NCBI GenBank assembly: GCA_031278595.1
Contig: JAITKE010000106.1
Location: 1 to 8,542, forward strand
Direction of reading: 5' to 3'
From: Puniceicoccales bacterium
Lineage (GTDB): Bacteria > Verrucomicrobiota > Verrucomicrobiia > Opitutales > JAIRLG01
DNA length: 8,542 bases
The translations under genes and the position numbers were made by a program. Below the pieces are notes generated by a model. It was not told the origin of the DNA. It saw nothing but the letters and a program-made list of their open reading frames with translations, and made no database searches. Below, in pieces: positions 7,444 to 8,542 of the stretch. The number at the start of each line of letters is the position of its first letter. Position 1 is the stretch's first letter.

Positions 7444-8241
7444 ATGGACTTTCTGGGACTGAAGGACAAGAGCTTCCTGGTCGCCGGCTTGGCCAACCGC
7501 AAGAGCGTTGCGTGGCATGTGGGGCAGGGCCTGGAGGCCTGCGGCGCCAGGGTTTTTTACGGCGTCCGCTCCGAAGCCCGTAGGCTTTCGCTCAAGACGC
7601 TCCTGAGGGAGCGGGAAGTCTTTATCTGCGACGTCGAGGAGGAAGGCCAAATCCGTTCGCTGGCCCAGGGGCTGGCCGACCGAGGAATTGCTTTGGATGG
7701 CTTCGTCCATTCCCTGGCGTTTGCCAATTACAGCCGTGGGCTTCGGCCCTTTCACGAGACGCTGCGCGGGGACTTTTTGCAGGCGATGGAGATCTCCTGC
7801 TTTTCACTGGTCGAGCTTTCGCGGGCCCTGAAACCGCTTTTGAAGAGAGAGGCGTCGGTGGTGGCGATGGGGATTTCCTCCCAGGTGGTGGCGGAGAATT
7901 ATGGCTACATGTCGCCGGTCAAGGCGGCGCTGGAGAGCGTGGTACGGTTTTTGGCCAAGTCCTTCAGCCACGACAGCGAGGTGCGCTTCAACTGCGTGAA
8001 GGCGAGCCCGTTGAAGACGAGCGCCTCGGCCGGCATTCCGGGTTACCTGGATCACTATCTCTACGCCGAGAAGATGACCCTGCGGAAACGGGCGCTCACG
8101 ACGCCGGAGGTGGCGAATGTGGTTCTTTTTCTGCTCAGCCCGCTGTCCAGCGGCATCAATGGCCAGGGCATCGTGGTCAACGCCGGCATGGACCTGAATT
8201 ACTTCGATCACGAGCTGGTGTTTCGGGATAAGCCGAAATAG
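7444..8241 (+). CDS. Divergent FabI-like enoyl-ACP reductase / SDR-family oxidoreductase
   Basis: A 265-residue short-chain dehydrogenase/reductase aligning along its length with FabI, which reduces enoyl-ACP in the last step of fatty-acid elongation. Visible matches are the nucleotide loop GLANRKSVAW (15-24; compare FabI GVASKLSIAY), CDV (62-64), DGFVHSLAFA (85-94), YGYMSPVK (153-160, the Tyr-x6-Lys catalytic pair), KTSASAGI (191-198) and SSGINGQ (235-241). Differences from classical FabI: the second active-site Tyr (Tyr146 in E. coli) aligns with Gly143; the SAGP loop reads KASP (186-189); and the late VDGG reads VNAG (245-248). It may therefore be a true reductase of a separate clade or a relative with another substrate. 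The ATG at 7444 follows GGGGA at six-base spacing; a TTG at 7432 would add only four residues. It lies 15 bases after the peptidase gene. The 17-base repeat array starts within its last codons. Confidence 0.8.
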   Translation: MDFLGLKDKSFLVAGLANRKSVAWHVGQGLEACGARVFYGVRSEARRLSLKTLLREREVFICDVEEEGQIRSLAQGLADRGIALDGFVHSLAFANYSRGLRPFHETLRGDFLQAMEISCFSLVELSRALKPLLKREASVVAMGISSQVVAENYGYMSPVKAALESVVRFLAKSFSHDSEVRFNCVKASPLKTSASAGIPGYLDHYLYAEKMTLRKRALTTPEVANVVLFLLSPLSSGINGQGIVVNAGMDLNYFDHELVFRDKPK

Positions 8242-8332
8242 CAAAGTGGCCGGAATAGCCCGTAGGTTCAGATGACGGATAGACCGGAATAGCCCATGGG
8301 CTGAGTAGGCCGAAATGGTGGAGGCCGAAAGG
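8233..8332 (+). repeat. Degenerate 17-base tandem repeat array overlapping the FabI-like stop codon
   Basis: Units start with CCGRAATAGC and tend to end in GG: 8233-8249 (its first nine bases are the last two codons and stop of the FabI-like gene), 8250-8266, a decayed 8267-8283, and 8284-8300. The second and fourth units agree at 15 of 17 positions; the first and second at 11 of 17. Shortened relatives follow: CCGAAATGG from 8310 and CCGAAAGG from 8325. No frame across the array looks like protein, although the minus strand is open by chance. Confidence 0.7.
8291..8302. repeat. 12-base perfect palindrome
   Basis: AGCCCATGGGCT is its own reverse complement. It arises where the fourth 17-base unit runs into the next segment. 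It could be a protein-binding site, or a by-product of repeat units rich in CC and GG. Confidence 0.6.
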
Positions 8333-8334
8333 CC
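8323..8334 (+). other. Small hairpin with a GNRA tetraloop
   Basis: GGCC-GAAA-GGCC: four G-C pairs closing a GAAA loop. This would be a stable element if transcribed as RNA on the plus strand, for example by read-through from the FabI-like gene. It sits at the junction of the 17-base and 11-base repeats. Being short, it may be coincidence. Confidence 0.4.
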
Positions 8335-8375
8335 AGAAAAATACCGGAGAAATGCCAGAGAAATACCAGAAAATG
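8333..8375 (+). repeat. Four tandem 11-base repeats (CCRGARAAATR)
   Basis: Units: CCAGAAAAATA (8333-8343), CCGGAGAAATG (8344-8354), CCAGAGAAATA (8355-8365) and CCAGAAAATG (8366-8375, one base short), then CCG. They continue directly from the 17-base array. Each unit is about one helical turn, so a bound protein would meet the same face each time. They end 16 bases before the cloverleaf. Confidence 0.75.
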
Positions 8376-8391
8376 CCGATGCGGTGGGAAA

Positions 8392-8507
8392 TTTTGGCGC
8401 GATGGCCCGTGAGAGGGAGCCGCCGGAGGCGGCTCCCTCTCACGACGGCGCTCCCGCGGAGCGGGAGCGCCGCACTTGGCTTTAGCCAAGGGGCCATCGC
8501 GCCAAAA
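8392..8507. other. Cloverleaf of nested perfect inverted repeats (unrecognised structured element)
   Basis: The outer stem pairs TTTTGGCGCGATGGCCC (8392-8408) with its exact complement at 8491-8507, 17 bp without mismatch. Inside lie three perfect hairpins. The first has a 16-bp stem (8409-8424 with 8428-8443) and loop GGA. The second has a 12-bp stem (8446-8457 with 8461-8472), also with loop GGA. The third has a 6-bp stem (8475-8480 with 8485-8490) and loop TTTA. Only GA (8444-8445) and CA (8473-8474) are unpaired at the four-way junction, so 102 of 116 bases pair. The first two hairpins share GGGAGC and GCC blocks, suggesting common descent. No T-run follows on either strand, so it is not a standard terminator. 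No target-site duplication is visible beside the outer arms. It could be a MITE/REP-like palindromic element, a structured RNA, or a DNA cruciform bound by a recombinase or replication protein. I know of no family matching it. Confidence 0.85.
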
Positions 8508-8542
8508 CTGAGCCGAGTCTTGGCATCGAATCGACCAAGCTG

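Noticed and set aside
7234..7755. A 173-codon minus-strand frame across the junction of the peptidase and FabI-like genes
   Set aside because: It lies opposite two well supported genes and has no family resemblance.
8177..8497. A 106-codon minus-strand frame rich in aromatic residues across the repeat region
   Set aside because: Its composition simply reflects reading through the 17- and 11-base repeats and one arm of the cloverleaf. It also overlaps the end of the FabI-like gene.
8233..8507. CRISPR array
   Set aside because: The repeats are short (17 and 11 bases), contiguous and degenerate, with no unique spacers and no cas genes in the window.
8409..8507. Rho-independent terminator for the FabI-like gene
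   Set aside because: The hairpins are strong, but no T-run follows any of them on either strand, and the three-armed nested design exceeds a terminator's needs.

Overview
The window carries five confident protein genes in two divergent blocks, plus a highly structured non-coding region at its right end. The proteins are a eukaryotic-type (UAP1-like) UDP-sugar pyrophosphorylase, a large PGM2-type phosphohexomutase, an FtsB/DivIC-like division protein, a PqqL-like M16 peptidase and a divergent FabI-like reductase. Together with a moderately high GC content, this set looks most like a bacterium of the PVC group, perhaps Verrucomicrobiota. That placement is inference from family resemblance and was not tested by any search.

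Left block (166-4132, minus strand). In transcription order it holds a small membrane protein with a coiled coil, a UDPGP-family nucleotidyltransferase that starts on the base after the first gene's stop, and a phosphohexomutase. The first two look like one operon. A clear hairpin plus T-run follows the pyrophosphorylase. Next to it lies a second, diverged copy of the same segment: the last codons of the gene plus the terminator are duplicated in tandem. The mutase therefore probably has its own promoter. The mutase makes sugar-1-phosphates and the pyrophosphorylase activates them with UTP, so the pair plausibly feeds UDP-sugars into envelope or polysaccharide synthesis next to a division gene. 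A hairpin with a seven-T run follows the mutase. Beyond it, at the window edge, lies a C10 tract inside a G-quadruplex-type motif.

Right block (4348-8241, plus strand). It starts from a divergent spacer of about 215 bases. An exported two-halved M16 zinc peptidase is followed after 15 bases by an SDR-family FabI-like gene that keeps the Tyr-x6-Lys pair but not the second active-site Tyr of classical FabI.

Right end (8233-8542). No convincing gene is present, but the region is dense with structure. An array of degenerate 17-base repeats begins inside the last codons of the FabI-like gene and passes into four 11-base repeats. These are followed by a 116-base cloverleaf: a perfect 17-bp outer stem enclosing three perfect hairpins with only four unpaired junction bases. 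I do not recognise this element. It is the best candidate here for something undescribed, such as a mobile palindromic element, a structured RNA or a DNA-level recognition site.
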